Source: Halogeometricum sp. S1BR25-6
Lineage (GTDB): Archaea; Halobacteriota; Halobacteria; Halobacteriales; Haloferacaceae
Length of the DNA stretch: 64,000 nucleotides
Assembly (NCBI RefSeq): GCF_031624495.1
Contig: NZ_JAMQOP010000002.1
Coordinates: forward strand, 744,001-808,000
Reading direction: 5' to 3'
Shown: one piece after another, positions 1-8,558 of the stretch
Numbering within the stretch: the first letter of the stretch is position 1
How the letters are laid out: each line of letters begins with the position of its first letter
Translations under genes and position numbers: made by a program
Notes under the pieces: model-generated
Told to the model about the DNA's origin: nothing
Databases searched by the model: none
What the model saw: only the letters and a program-made list of their open reading frames with translations

Positions 1-572
1 ACGGGAATCGCCACCACGGCCGGGAACCGCTCGCGGATGCGGTTCTGGACGACGCCGCGGTAGAGCAGTTCCTCGCCGGGACCGATGAGCAGGATGGACG
101 CCGGGATGAGCAGCAACAGCACCTCGGGGTTCTCCATGCCGATCTGCGCGGCGTTGTTCGTCCCGCCCTCGGCGCCGACCGAGGAGATGACGACCGCCGC
201 CGAGAACGCCAATCCGAGCGCGAGGACGTAGCCGCCGACCACGTAGGCGAACTCGCGGAGCGACGGCACGCGGACGCCGACGTAGGAGATGTCGAAGTCG
301 CGGTACCAGAGGTAGAGAACGGCGACGCCGCCGAACCCGACGCCGGTCGCCAGCGCCAAGGAGATGACGATGCTCAGGACGGGCGTTATCGGCACGCCGG
401 CGAGGCTCAGGGCGACGCCGGCGGCGAGTACGAGGACCGAACCGACGGCGATACCCAGACCGGCCAACAGGACGGCGACGAGGAGCGCCCGGAGGCGGGC
501 GCGAAGCGAGCGTGCGTCCGAGTCCGGCGAGACCGAAGACCCGGACGAGGACGTTCGTGGGTCAGTAGACAC
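1..572 (-). CDS. CPBP family intramembrane protease (C-terminus missing)
   Basis: The gene runs off the left edge, so about 190 N-terminal codons are present and the C-terminus is missing. I start it at a GTG at 572, where the frame opens with a short Ser/Asp-rich cytoplasmic segment followed by several hydrophobic helices. The glutamate pair of the CPBP (Abi/Rce1-like) fold is seen as EELLYRG, with the acidic pair at residues 167-168. The later family motifs (FxxxH and the second histidine) lie outside the window. Family members are multi-pass membrane metalloproteases that in bacteria and archaea act in protein maturation or bacteriocin immunity; the substrate here is unknown. A second CPBP gene lies at 33597-34346. 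Confidence 0.85.
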   Translation of the reverse strand, partial: MSTDPRTSSSGSSVSPDSDARSLRARLRALLVAVLLAGLGIAVGSVLVLAAGVALSLAGVPITPVLSIVISLALATGVGFGGVAVLYLWYRDFDISYVGVRVPSLREFAYVVGGYVLALGLAFSAAVVISSVGAEGGTNNAAQIGMENPEVLLLLIPASILLIGPGEELLYRGVVQNRIRERFPAVVAIP

Positions 573-634
573 ACCGGGCGTAGGGTTCCCGCCGTCAAAA
601 CGATTCGTGCTCCGGTGACGGTCTCACGACTCAG

Positions 635-1204
635 TCAGCGCCAGCGCTCGGCGAGTTCGTATCTGAGGACGCCGACGAGCGTGCGTCCGTCGCGCAGGTC
701 GCCGTCCAGCGCCGCCGCGAGCAGGTCGTCGTACGCCTCGACGGCGACTCGGATACTCTCGTTGAAATCGAGGTTCCGCTCGCCCGTCGGTTCGCAGTCG
801 CGCGCGACGAAGTGGTGGTGGACGGAGTTCAGGAGGCCGTTGGAGGGTTCGACCGCGCCGAGAGACTCCATCTCCCCGGCCTCGTACCCCGTCTCCTCTT
901 CGAGTTCGCGACGCGCGGCCGTCTCGACGTCGTCGTCGTCGGATTCGAGCGACCCCGCGGGCAGGCCGCGGTTCACCCGACCGACCGCCTGTCGCCACTC
1001 CTCGACGAGCACCACGTCGCCGTCGGGCGTAAAGGGGAGAATCACGGCCGCAGCCGGTTCGTCCACGTAGTGAAAGTCCGTCTCGGTGCCGTCGGGAAGC
1101 GTCACCTCGTCCCGCCGGACGTCGAACCCCGGGCAGGAGTAGTCGATGTCGGTGCCGGTCGTCGCCCACGTCAGGTCCTCGTCGGCGTCCGCGTCGCGTG
1201 CCAT
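635..1204 (-). CDS. Nudix hydrolase, ADP-ribose pyrophosphatase-like
   Basis: This 189-residue protein has a Nudix box at about residues 84-107, ending RELEEETGY (R99-Y107), which supplies the metal-binding glutamates. The front half is slightly off consensus: an Asp-rich loop gives one extra residue after the glycine, and Asp91 stands where the first Glu is normally found. The LPAG before the box and the overall length resemble ADP-ribose or nucleoside-diphosphate-sugar pyrophosphatases, but the substrate cannot be fixed by reading. The gene is transcribed in the same direction as the upstream arylsulfotransferase-like gene, with a gap of about 80 bp, so it is probably a separate unit. A canonical Nudix paralogue is at 49605-50168. 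Confidence 0.85.
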   Translation of the reverse strand: MARDADADEDLTWATTGTDIDYSCPGFDVRRDEVTLPDGTETDFHYVDEPAAAVILPFTPDGDVVLVEEWRQAVGRVNRGLPAGSLESDDDDVETAARRELEEETGYEAGEMESLGAVEPSNGLLNSVHHHFVARDCEPTGERNLDFNESIRVAVEAYDDLLAAALDGDLRDGRTLVGVLRYELAERWR

Positions 1205-1282
1205 ACGCCGAGTCCGACCGGGCGCCGCAAAAAGCCGCGGGACGCGGGGGAAGGGGAGAAGAGAAGCGAAGACGGCGACCCG

Positions 1283-2554
1283 CTACCGGTCTCTGACGAT
1301 CAGGACTGCGCCGGCCAGCACTAACACGACGGAGACGAGCGTGATAGCGACGTGGAGTTCGGTGAACCAGAACGGGGTCTGGAGTCCGGTCTGGAACACC
1401 ACGAGGAGCAGCGAGAGGACGGGGACGTCCCCGTTCGCGCCGTCGCTCGCCGCGCGGTCGAAGGCGTACCGCTGCCCGCCGACCGTCTCGCCTTCGGGGA
1501 GTCGTTCGGCCTCGTAGGGGACCTCCGGCGTCCCGTAGCTCCACACCGTCTCGCCGGACTCGTTCACCTCGACGATGCGCTGGTTCAGCGAGTCGGTGAC
1601 GAGGGTGTTGCCGTTCTCCAGCCGGTCGGCGTCGCGAGGCCAACTGAACTCGACGCCCTCGGCCTCGTAGAGGGTCCACGCCGGCTCCCATCGGCCCGTC
1701 GACTCGTTGCGGTGGAGTTCGACGACGCGGTCGTTGTGGCTGTCGGCGACGAGGACCGACCCGTTGCCCAGCCACTGGGGGTTGTGCTGCTGGCGGAGCA
1801 GTTGCGGGTCGCCGAAGCCGTCGCCGTCCTCGTCCTCGTTGATGACCTCGACGACGCCCTCGCCGCGTTCGACGATGACGAGTTGGTGGGCGTTCCGCAC
1901 GGAGACAAGGTAGCGGTCCTCGCCGATGACGTCCACGTCGTTGATGTGGAGCCAGTCGGTCCGCGTGGGGTCGTCGGGCGCGTCGTACATCGAACTCGCG
2001 TTCCACTGCCAGGTCACCTCGCCGTTCTTCACGGTGAACACGCGCTCGTACTCCATGTCCGTCATGAGGTACTCGCCGGAGTCGAGTTTCTCCACGTCGT
2101 GCACCTCGCTGTTCGCTCGCGTCCGAACGGGGAAGGAGTACTCGTAGACGATGTCGGCCCCGCCCCCGTCGTTCGGGTCAAGAATGCGGAAGCCGGTGTG
2201 CGTGCACGGCGAGTCGTACGGGCCGCACTCCTGATAGCCGGAGTCCATGAAGCCCGCCATGACGCTCCCGTTGTCGAGCATCGTCACGTCGAAGTAGCTG
2301 TCCGTCTCCGCGGCCCGCCACTGCATCTCGCGGCCGTCGAGGAGGTACACCGACCCGCGTTCGTGGAGGCCGGGGCCGCCGCCTTGCGACCCCACGAGCG
2401 TCTGTCGGGTGCCGTCGCCGGCGCCGTCGCCGGCGGCGCCGACGTTCGGTGCGAGGGCCGCGCTGACGACCAGCGAGGAGACGAGGAGAGCGACGCCGAG
2501 GACGACGAGCGCCGTCCCGGTTCGTCGCGACGTATCCGGGCGTAGTCCGGTCAT
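1283..2554 (-). CDS. Arylsulfotransferase (ASST)-like membrane-anchored beta-propeller protein
   Basis: This 423-residue protein has an N-terminal membrane segment (about residues 13-36), a large domain with repeated propeller-like blades, and two C-terminal membrane helices (about 375-420). Blade motifs such as NGNTLVTDSLNQRIVEV and NGSVLVADSHNDRVVEL recur and are typical of the ASST/NHL-like proteins found in haloarchaea. Bacterial ASST enzymes transfer sulfate between phenols; whether this one is catalytic is unclear, and a purely structural or ligand-binding propeller is possible. The topology puts the propeller outside the cell. There is no partner gene of obvious related function next to it. 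Confidence 0.75.
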   Translation of the reverse strand: MTGLRPDTSRRTGTALVVLGVALLVSSLVVSAALAPNVGAAGDGAGDGTRQTLVGSQGGGPGLHERGSVYLLDGREMQWRAAETDSYFDVTMLDNGSVMAGFMDSGYQECGPYDSPCTHTGFRILDPNDGGGADIVYEYSFPVRTRANSEVHDVEKLDSGEYLMTDMEYERVFTVKNGEVTWQWNASSMYDAPDDPTRTDWLHINDVDVIGEDRYLVSVRNAHQLVIVERGEGVVEVINEDEDGDGFGDPQLLRQQHNPQWLGNGSVLVADSHNDRVVELHRNESTGRWEPAWTLYEAEGVEFSWPRDADRLENGNTLVTDSLNQRIVEVNESGETVWSYGTPEVPYEAERLPEGETVGGQRYAFDRAASDGANGDVPVLSLLLVVFQTGLQTPFWFTELHVAITLVSVVLVLAGAVLIVRDR

Positions 2555-2621
2555 CGGTTACCGGTGACTGGACCCACGGCGACGAAAAGCGTTCGGTCCG
2601 TCGGCCGCCTCCGAGGAACGG

Positions 2622-3017
2622 TCAGTCGCGTGTCGCTTTCAGTTCGAGCGTGTAGCCGAACGGGTCTGTGACGTAGACGGCGGGGGCGACGCCCGTCGCG
2701 CCGAGCGGTTCGAGTTCGCGGTCGAGTTCGACGCCCGCCTCGTCCAACTCGGCTTTCAGGTCCTCAATGTCGGCGTCGACGCGGAAGGCGAGGTGGTCGA
2801 ACCCGTCCCCCGACGGCGTCCGGAACTCCTCGTCGGGTTGCAGGTGGAGGACGGCGCCCGGCGCGAGGCGCACGGAGAAGAAGGGTTTCTCGCCCGCCTC
2901 GTACAACTCGCGGTTCTCTATCTGCAGCCCCAATCGGTCGCGGTAGAACGCGACGGCGCTCTCGACGCCGTCCGCCGGGATGTGGAGGTTCGCGTGGTCT
3001 ATCTCGGTGACGTCCAT
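2622..3017 (-). CDS. VOC (glyoxalase/dioxygenase) family protein
   Basis: This 131-residue single-domain protein has the paired beta-alpha-beta-beta-beta modules of the vicinal oxygen chelate fold. His8 near the start (EIDHANLHIP), a second His in GFDHLAFRV and the C-terminal FGYTLELK motif supply the usual metal ligands (His, His, Glu). Members are glyoxalases, ring-cleaving dioxygenases or resistance proteins; the sequence alone does not choose among them. It stands as a monocistronic gene with an AT-containing spacer upstream. Confidence 0.85.
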   Translation of the reverse strand: MDVTEIDHANLHIPADGVESAVAFYRDRLGLQIENRELYEAGEKPFFSVRLAPGAVLHLQPDEEFRTPSGDGFDHLAFRVDADIEDLKAELDEAGVELDRELEPLGATGVAPAVYVTDPFGYTLELKATRD

Positions 3018-3184
3018 GCGGAGGTGAACGGGCCCGACCGACGTAGATTCCGGGGGCGCGGCTGCCGCCGAGGAGAAAAGATTATGCTCCGTTCGTCAGT
3101 TTACTCACGATAACCGATATGTATCGACTCGCCCGCGCTCACGCTCACGAACGGTCCGCGTCGACGCCGCGGGCGACGGTGTAG

Positions 3185-4171
3185 ATGTTCGTCGGACACG
3201 AGTTCTTCGCGTTCGCCCTCGCCGGCGTCGGCGTCCGTCTGGCCGGTGGAGACGCGCGTACCGCCCTCACCGCAGGGTTCGTCGCCGCCCTCTGCGCGCT
3301 CCTTCCGGACCTCGACATCGCCTACGGGTTCGCGACGTACCTCCTCGCCGTCGGCCGCGGCGCGCCCCTCTCCTGGGAGGCGTTCTGGGTCGTCGCCAAC
3401 GGCGTCCACCGCGTCGTCACGCACCCCCTCCCCGTCGGCGTCGCCGCGACGTGTTGGTTCGCGGCCGCCGCCGCGGTCGGACGCGTCCGCGACGCCCGGG
3501 CGGACGTCCGCGCCGTTTCAGTGACCGCGGCCGGCGCTCTCGCCGTCGTCGCTCTCCTCGCCGCCGGGGCCGTCGTCCCGGCGATGGGCCGCGTCGCGGG
3601 CGACGCGTCGGCCGTCGTCGCCGCCGTCTACCTCGGCACCGTCTGCGTCGCCGGCCTCGCCGTCGCCCGACGGACCGACGCACCGGTGGGCGTCCTCGTC
3701 GTCGCCGCCGGCGTCGGCTTCCTCTCGCACCCCTTCGGCGACGTGTTCATGGCCGCGCCGCCGCCGCTGTTCTCGCCGTTCGCCGCCGCACCGCCGACCG
3801 GTCGGGTGGCGTTCGCGGCCGACCAGACGCTGAACCTCCTCGGCGTCCTCTTCGTCGAGGTGGCGGCGGTGTGGGCGGGCTTTCTCGTCTGCCTCCGCCT
3901 GACCGGCCGCCGCCTGCGCGAGGCGTTCGCGGGCCGGGCCGTCGTCGGCGTCGGCTACGCGCCCGCGGCGTTCCTGCTCCCCCAACCGACGATGGTTGAC
4001 GCGCACGTCCTCGGGTTCACCGTCGTCCCCCTCGCCGTCGTCGTCGGCGCGACGGCCGCCGGGTGGGGGACCGGAACGCGGGCCGACCGCGCGGTGCGCG
4101 GCCTCGCGACCGGACTCGCGACGCTGACGGTGGCCGGAGGGGCGTACCTGCTGGTGTACCTGCTGGCGTGA
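3185..4171 (+). CDS. YdjM/LexA-regulated-type membrane-bound metal-dependent hydrolase
   Basis: The protein has 328 residues and is strongly hydrophobic, with about eight membrane helices. The family motifs are visible: GHEFFAF at the start (His5), LLPDLDIAY (Asp42 and Asp44), a VHRVVTHP segment (His75 and His80) and a later HPFGDVF. Together these match the membrane-bound metal-dependent hydrolase family (YdjM, PF04307), which resembles phospholipase C/P1 nuclease metal sites. The substrate is unknown. It converges with the tandem-repeat gene that follows (4-bp gap between stop codons). Confidence 0.8.
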   Translation: MFVGHEFFAFALAGVGVRLAGGDARTALTAGFVAALCALLPDLDIAYGFATYLLAVGRGAPLSWEAFWVVANGVHRVVTHPLPVGVAATCWFAAAAAVGRVRDARADVRAVSVTAAGALAVVALLAAGAVVPAMGRVAGDASAVVAAVYLGTVCVAGLAVARRTDAPVGVLVVAAGVGFLSHPFGDVFMAAPPPLFSPFAAAPPTGRVAFAADQTLNLLGVLFVEVAAVWAGFLVCLRLTGRRLREAFAGRAVVGVGYAPAAFLLPQPTMVDAHVLGFTVVPLAVVVGATAAGWGTGTRADRAVRGLATGLATLTVAGGAYLLVYLLA

Positions 4172-4175
4172 AACC

Positions 4176-4898
4176 TCAGAGGGAGACGCCGTCGAGGTCG
4201 GATTCCAACCCGTCGACGTGGTCGTTGTACGACTCGACGAACCCGGCGAAGTCGCCGACGAGGCGGCGCACGTCCGGCGCGGCGGGCGGTTCGTACTGCG
4301 AGAGGAGGTAGATGCCGCCCTCGCCGCCGACCCGGAGGTACGACGCCCGGTCGACGTCGCGCTTCAGTTCCCAGCGGGTGCCGGAGACGGTGGTCGCGAA
4401 GGTGCCGTAGTCGGTGCCGTCGTAGCGGTGCAACTGGACGGCAATCTCGTCGCACACCTCCCGAATCCGGCCGACGACCCGGTCGCGTTCCGAGACGACG
4501 GCGTCCGTCCCGCGGGGGTCCGGGAAGTCGGTGGAGACGTCGTCGAGGACGCCCGAGAGCGAGGCGACGTGGTCGTTGTACGACTCGACGAACGCCTCGT
4601 AGTCGGCCATCGCCGTCGCCAGTTCCTCCGGGTCCGGCGGGCGCTTCGTCGAGACGACGTACGTGGCGGACCCGCCTCGTCCCTCGAACCGGAGGTACTG
4701 GAGCGCACCACCCTCGTACTTCAGCGTCCACGTTCCCCGGTCGGTCTTGAACGACCGCTGGCCGTAGTCGCCGCCCTGGAGGAGAGCGAGTTCGCGCGCG
4801 ATGCGGCCGGCGTGGGACTCGACGGCGGCGACCACCTCGTCGCGTCGCTCGGCGACGGCGGCGGCGTCCGCGACGTCGAAGTCTATCCCCTCTGTCAT
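4176..4898 (-). CDS. Unknown haloarchaeal protein built from two tandem repeats
   Basis: I start the gene at the ATG at 4898 (MTEGIDFDV), because the upstream extension in the same frame is Pro/Arg-rich and not protein-like. The 240-residue product is two copies of one module of roughly 110 residues. Each copy has a GxDYG segment, a W-x-L-K strand, a Y-L-R strand, a PP turn and an identical FVESYNDHV helix near its end. The helix codons are identical over 29 nt in both copies. No catalytic motif or signal peptide is seen, so it is probably cytosolic. I do not recognise the family and give no function. Confidence 0.75.
   Translation of the reverse strand: MTEGIDFDVADAAAVAERRDEVVAAVESHAGRIARELALLQGGDYGQRSFKTDRGTWTLKYEGGALQYLRFEGRGGSATYVVSTKRPPDPEELATAMADYEAFVESYNDHVASLSGVLDDVSTDFPDPRGTDAVVSERDRVVGRIREVCDEIAVQLHRYDGTDYGTFATTVSGTRWELKRDVDRASYLRVGGEGGIYLLSQYEPPAAPDVRRLVGDFAGFVESYNDHVDGLESDLDGVSL
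4214..4593. repeat. Perfect 29-nt direct repeat, 351 nt apart, inside one gene
   Basis: The 29 bases at 4214-4242 are identical to those at 4565-4593. The spacing of 351 nt is exactly 117 codons, so both copies are read in the same frame and encode the same FVESYNDHV helix. This marks an internal gene duplication. Confidence 0.95.
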
Positions 4899-5082
4899 TC
4901 GTGTCGCGGAAGGGGAGCGACGGGGATAACGCCTCTGAACGCGCGGGGTCGGCGGGGCGGCGGGCGCCGAAACGGGGCAGGGCGAGGGGGCCGGTACGAG
5001 CATCAGCGGGGTGAGAGGGCGTCGGCGGCGAAAAGCGGGGACCGAAAAGAAGCGGAATCGAGATGTTCGTGGGGAGAGAGTC

Positions 5083-5877
5083 TCAGTCGACGATGAACTG
5101 GGTGGCCACCTCCAGCACTTCCGCCCGGCCCTTGGCCTCGTCGACGACGTTCGGGAACGGGGTCGCGCCGTTCAGCGCGTTGAGGAACGCGGCGTGACGG
5201 GCCTCGACGCTGTGGATGCCGAGCGCGGCCGACAGGAGGTCGTCGCTGCCGATGTACGGCGCGGCGCCCGCGTAGGCGGCGACGCCCGTGTTCTCGAGCG
5301 CCATTCCCGTCTCGAGGAACGCCGTGGGGTCGTCCGTGACCATCGTGCCGAACTCGTACTCGGCCTTCTCGACGGGCGTGCCGCCGAGGTCCGTGATGAC
5401 CTGTTCGAGCGTCTCCACGTGGGCGGCCTCGTGCTCGCCGATGGTGGTGAGGTGCTCGTAGACGGCCTCCTGGGCGGCGGAGGGGAGGTGGGAGATCATC
5501 CCGGAGCCGGTGATCGTCTCGTAGCTGTAGAACCCGCCGAGCGACTTCAGGTTGTGCTGGTAGAACGCGTCTTCGAGATGTTCGAGGGTGAGCGCGTAGT
5601 TCAGCACGTCGACGTCCCAGATGCCGGAGCCGGCTATCTCGGTCGCGCCCTCGGAGTTCTCGGAGCCTTCGCCCGACCCCTTGCCGTTCCCGTTCCCGTT
5701 GCCCTGATGGTTGTCGGCCGCCACACCCGACGTCCCGAACGCCAACGCACCGAGTCCCGCCGCAGTCGAACCCGCGAGGAACCCGCGCCGCGAGGTGACC
5801 GCTTCTTGAACCGACTCTACGCCCGCGCCGAACGGCGACCCGTTCGTTCCGTCTTCCGTGTTATCTTCGTTCGTCAT
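5083..5877 (-). CDS. Tat-exported ferritin-like domain protein
   Basis: This 264-residue protein begins with a twin-arginine signal (SRRGFLAG at about residues 29-36, then a hydrophobic stretch to about 54). A Gly/Asn/Ser-rich linker follows. The rest is a four-helix ferritin-like domain (Ferritin_2 type) with carboxylate and His residues in LEHLEDAFY, HEAAHVETLEQVI and VEARHAAFLN. These could form a di-iron site, but many exported members lack demonstrated metal activity. It is monocistronic and preceded by an AT-rich spacer with TTTAA-like promoter elements around 5920. Confidence 0.85.
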   Translation of the reverse strand: MTNEDNTEDGTNGSPFGAGVESVQEAVTSRRGFLAGSTAAGLGALAFGTSGVAADNHQGNGNGNGKGSGEGSENSEGATEIAGSGIWDVDVLNYALTLEHLEDAFYQHNLKSLGGFYSYETITGSGMISHLPSAAQEAVYEHLTTIGEHEAAHVETLEQVITDLGGTPVEKAEYEFGTMVTDDPTAFLETGMALENTGVAAYAGAAPYIGSDDLLSAALGIHSVEARHAAFLNALNGATPFPNVVDEAKGRAEVLEVATQFIVD

Positions 5878-6098
5878 CAGTAATCACGCGCCGAAGCGCA
5901 CCTACAACTGCGTCTGTCGGTTAAATGAGGGTTTTCCGAACTCCCACCCAAATTCGTACTTAGTCACCATTAGTGAAATAAAATAGGGAGTGTATCTCTC
6001 ACCGAAGAGGGTGACGCGGCGGGAGCGGCGTCGGCTCATTCGCGGGGGCGGTCGGTCCGCCCAATTCATAGGCGTCCGCCTCGAATCGACGGACAGGT

Positions 6099-7298
6099 AT
6101 GGGTGGTGATTCGCGGTCCGACGCGTCCGGACCGAGACGGCGGTTCCTCCGGCGGGTCGGCGCGGGGACGGCGTCGGCGCTCGCCGGCCTGAGCGGATGC
6201 GGTCGGCCCGACTCCGACTCGGAACCCTCGACGACGAACGCGGAGACGCCCGTCCCCGACACCGCCACCCCGACGGCGACACCGGAACCCGAGTCGTCGT
6301 CCCTCATCGACGTCCGCGGCGCGGTGTACTTCCCCTCCCGGACGTTCAACCAGTACCAGGCGTGGGAACTGTACGACCCGGAGGAAGCGGCCCGCGACCT
6401 GTCGTACGCGCGGTCGGTCAACGTGAACGCCCTCCGAACGCTCGTCAGCTACGAGTACTGGCGCGACAACCCCGCCGAGTCCCGGCAGAAACTCGACCAC
6501 TTCTTCGGGGCGGCCGCCGAACGCGGCGTCGGGGTGTTGCCGGTGCTGTTCGAGAGCATCGGCGAGGAACCCACGGCGGAGAACCTCTACGACCGGGACG
6601 TTCTGCGCAACGGCGCGATTCGGTCGCCGTCCCACGAGGTCATCAGGAACGAAAGCGAGTGGGCCGGCCCGCACCAGTTCGTCCGGTGGTTCGTCGAGCG
6701 GTACGGCGGCCACGAGGGATTCCTCGCCGTCGAGGTGATGAACGAACCCGGGGAGTGGGACGACCGGGTCCGGTTCTGTCGGGCGATGCTGCAGGCGGCC
6801 CGCGGCGCCGACCCGGACGCGCCGCTCACGATGGGGTGTATCGGTCTGTCGAACAACCTCCTGTACGACGACCCGCCGCTCGACGTGTTCCAGTTCCACT
6901 ACAACCTCCCGCCGACGGCGGCGCACATGGAGTCGGCGCTGACGGAGGCCGCCCGGTTCTCGCGGGAGACGGAAACGCCGGTGTGGCTGACCGAGTGGCA
7001 GCGCACCCGCGAGGAACCGCCGGACGTGCTCGTCCCCAACTACTCCTCGCTGGCGACGACGGTGCGCGGCGGCGACATCGCCGGCGACTTCTTCTGGCAA
7101 CTGATGCTCAAGCCGGCGTACGGTGCCGTCCAGCGGGCGAAGGGACGCCTCAACGGACTGTTCTACGAGGACGGCTGGGTGTACTCCGCGGACGACGCGC
7201 GGGCCATCGCGGGGGAGGACGGCGACTGGAACAGCCGTCAGACGTGGCCCGAGTGGGCGAAGGAACTCCGTCGGAGCGATAACGACGACGACGGTTAG
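6099..7298 (+). CDS. Exported glycoside hydrolase, GH5/cellulase-like Tat lipoprotein
   Basis: This 399-residue protein has a twin-arginine signal (RRRFLRR) followed by a lipobox ending in Cys at about residue 35, so it is predicted to be anchored outside the membrane. A Thr/Pro/Glu-rich linker precedes a TIM-barrel domain. The clan-A glycosidase signatures are visible: VMNEPGEW with the acid/base Glu216, and PVWLTEWQ with the nucleophile Glu299. Known relatives hydrolyse beta-glucans or mannans; the substrate here is not determined. It is isolated, with a short hairpin just after the stop codon and no sugar transporter next to it. Confidence 0.8.
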   Translation: MGGDSRSDASGPRRRFLRRVGAGTASALAGLSGCGRPDSDSEPSTTNAETPVPDTATPTATPEPESSSLIDVRGAVYFPSRTFNQYQAWELYDPEEAARDLSYARSVNVNALRTLVSYEYWRDNPAESRQKLDHFFGAAAERGVGVLPVLFESIGEEPTAENLYDRDVLRNGAIRSPSHEVIRNESEWAGPHQFVRWFVERYGGHEGFLAVEVMNEPGEWDDRVRFCRAMLQAARGADPDAPLTMGCIGLSNNLLYDDPPLDVFQFHYNLPPTAAHMESALTEAARFSRETETPVWLTEWQRTREEPPDVLVPNYSSLATTVRGGDIAGDFFWQLMLKPAYGAVQRAKGRLNGLFYEDGWVYSADDARAIAGEDGDWNSRQTWPEWAKELRRSDNDDDG

Positions 7299-7300
7299 TA

Positions 7301-7318
7301 ACGCGAAACGCTTCGCGT
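7301..7318. terminator. Possible hairpin after the glycosidase gene
   Basis: A 7-bp inverted repeat (ACGCGAA paired with TTCGCGT, 4-nt loop) starts 3 nt after the stop codon at 7298. No T-run follows, so a role in transcription termination is only a suggestion. Confidence 0.3.
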
Positions 7319-7339
7319 CGCTCACGCCGTTCGCGGCGA

Positions 7340-7482
7340 CGGCGCAGATTCGAACCACGGTCGCTCGCTTCGCTCGCTCCCTGATTCGAATCTGCTTGGG
7401 TACGTTTCACACCCACTACGGACTCCTCACTATCGCTCGTCGTTGCGAAGTGGGGTGAAAATGGGCCGGCGCAGATTCGAAC
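7340..7482. repeat. Partial copies of the tRNA-Pro 3' end (T-arm)
   Basis: Sixteen bases at 7340-7355 are identical to 7467-7482, which is part of the acceptor stem and T-arm of the adjacent tRNA gene. The element GCAGATTCGAA (7344-7354) also occurs inverted at 7385-7395, giving an 11-bp inverted repeat around a CGCTCGCTTCGCTCGC-type low-complexity block. Partial tRNA-end copies next to an intact tRNA are typical of integration scars, but no integrase gene is present. Confidence 0.7.
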
Positions 7483-7534
7483 TGCGGTTACGGCCACCCG
7501 AAGGCCGAAGGATACCAAGCTACCCCACCGGCCC
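7462..7534 (-). tRNA. tRNA-Pro (anticodon CGG)
   Basis: The minus strand folds into a complete cloverleaf of 73 nt. The acceptor stem is GGGCCGG/CCGGCCC. The anticodon stem CGGCC/GGCCG closes the loop TTCGGGT, giving anticodon CGG. The T-arm is GCAGTTCGAATCTGC, and the discriminator base is A. The 3' CCA is not encoded and no intron is seen. T54 is the position modified by Pus10 (24322-25614) and TrmY (7588-8184), both encoded in this window. Confidence 0.95.
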
Positions 7535-7560
7535 GCACCTCGAACTGAGTCCTGCGGCGC

Positions 7561-7567
7561 GTTTAAC
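7561..7567 (-). promoter_or_regulatory. TATA-like box of tRNA-Pro
   Basis: The reverse strand reads TGTTAAAC about 27 nt upstream of the mature 5' end of the tRNA, the normal archaeal TATA distance. Confidence 0.5.
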
Positions 7568-7587
7568 AGTTGTGATTCGCGGTGTCG

Positions 7588-8184
7588 TCAGTACGTCGCG
7601 AATCCCTCGGTATCGAGGTAGTTGTGGACGACGGTGACGGCGTGGTCGGCGTGCAGCACTTCCGGCCCGAGGCGGACCCGTTCGTCGGCGGCGTCGGCGA
7701 GGAGGGCGGCCTCCTCGTCGGTGAAGTCACGGTGGTCCGAGAGGACGAACACCGGATTCTCGGGGGGTTCCACGTCGACCACCGGGTCGCCCGCCTCGTG
7801 GAGTTCGACGACGGTGCCCTCGTCGGCGACGGCGTCGAGCGTCGACTCGAACCCCATCCGGCGGAGGGTCACGCCGGGACTGGCGTCCGCGGGCATGTGT
7901 CCGATGGCCTCCTCTCGGACCTCCAACGCGCCGCGTATCAGCGCCGCGGTACTCCGTTCGTCGGGGTTGAGGCGTCGGAGTTCCGCCCCCTCGAACCGGA
8001 CCGTGTACTCGTCTCCGAGGACCAGGTGGACGCGGACCGAGTCTCGAATCGCGTGCGAGAGGAAGAACGCGGAGTTGACGCACCGACACAGGACGTCGAG
8101 GCGCCCCGCCGCCCCGGCCAAATCGTCCAACGAGAACTCGGCGGTCGTCGGCGCATCGTGACCGATGATGACGAACTGTCGCAT
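7588..8184 (-). CDS. trmY: tRNA (pseudouridine-54-N1)-methyltransferase TrmY
   Basis: This 198-residue SPOUT-fold protein starts with [14 protein letters not shown] and carries the characteristic segments [28 protein letters not shown] and VFVLSDH, the last being part of the SAM-binding knot. TrmY methylates pseudouridine 54 of archaeal tRNAs to N1-methylpseudouridine, using S-adenosylmethionine. The start is the ATG at 8184, with no other plausible start. It lies just upstream (in its own direction) of a tRNA-Pro gene, and the enzyme that makes its substrate (Pus10) is encoded at 24.3 kb. Confidence 0.95.
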   Translation of the reverse strand: MRQFVIIGHDAPTTAEFSLDDLAGAAGRLDVLCRCVNSAFFLSHAIRDSVRVHLVLGDEYTVRFEGAELRRLNPDERSTAALIRGALEVREEAIGHMPADASPGVTLRRMGFESTLDAVADEGTVVELHEAGDPVVDVEPPENPVFVLSDHRDFTDEEAALLADAADERVRLGPEVLHADHAVTVVHNYLDTEGFATY

Positions 8185-8558
8185 GTGCGGTCCTCCCGCC
8201 GGACGCCTAAGGCTCTATCCTCTCGCCGACCGGCGGGTTTACCGAGGGTGATGACAGTCGGACTAAGCATAACGAACTATCAGGCGGGTTTGAATCGGAC
8301 GAACGCGCATCTATCTACTCAGAGAAGATACAAGCGAGTCACGTATCTGACTTAAGGCGACGAATCGTGGTAAAACAACGAACCGGGCATCAGTTCACCG
8401 ACATACATTTAACCACCAATGTTTTACAAGAAAAAAGCTGCTCCCGGCCGTTTCACCCGGGTTAGGACAAGATTTGCCTGTACCGGAGGACATTCGTTAG
8501 GTATTTATTCGGCCAGTTGGTGATTCTGGATATCCCTCGGCACAAGGTGTACTAACCT
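8185..8558. other. 374-bp AT-richer intergenic region before the peptide ABC operon
   Basis: No ORF with coding character is seen. The base composition drops clearly below the flanking genes, with several TATA-like stretches (ACATTTAAC near 8404-8412, TTTTACAAG near 8422, TATTTATT at 8502). It probably holds divergent promoters for trmY and the transporter operon, and any operator sites for the latter. Confidence 0.6.
8502..8509 (+). promoter_or_regulatory. Candidate TATA box of the peptide ABC operon
   Basis: TATTTATT lies 50 nt in front of the ATG at 8559, preceded by a BRE-like purine/C stretch. It would give a 5' leader of about 25 nt. Confidence 0.45.

Noticed and set aside
4899-5003. 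N-terminal extension of the tandem-repeat protein
   Set aside because: Pro/Ala/Arg-rich and without globular character; the ATG at 4898 is a better start.
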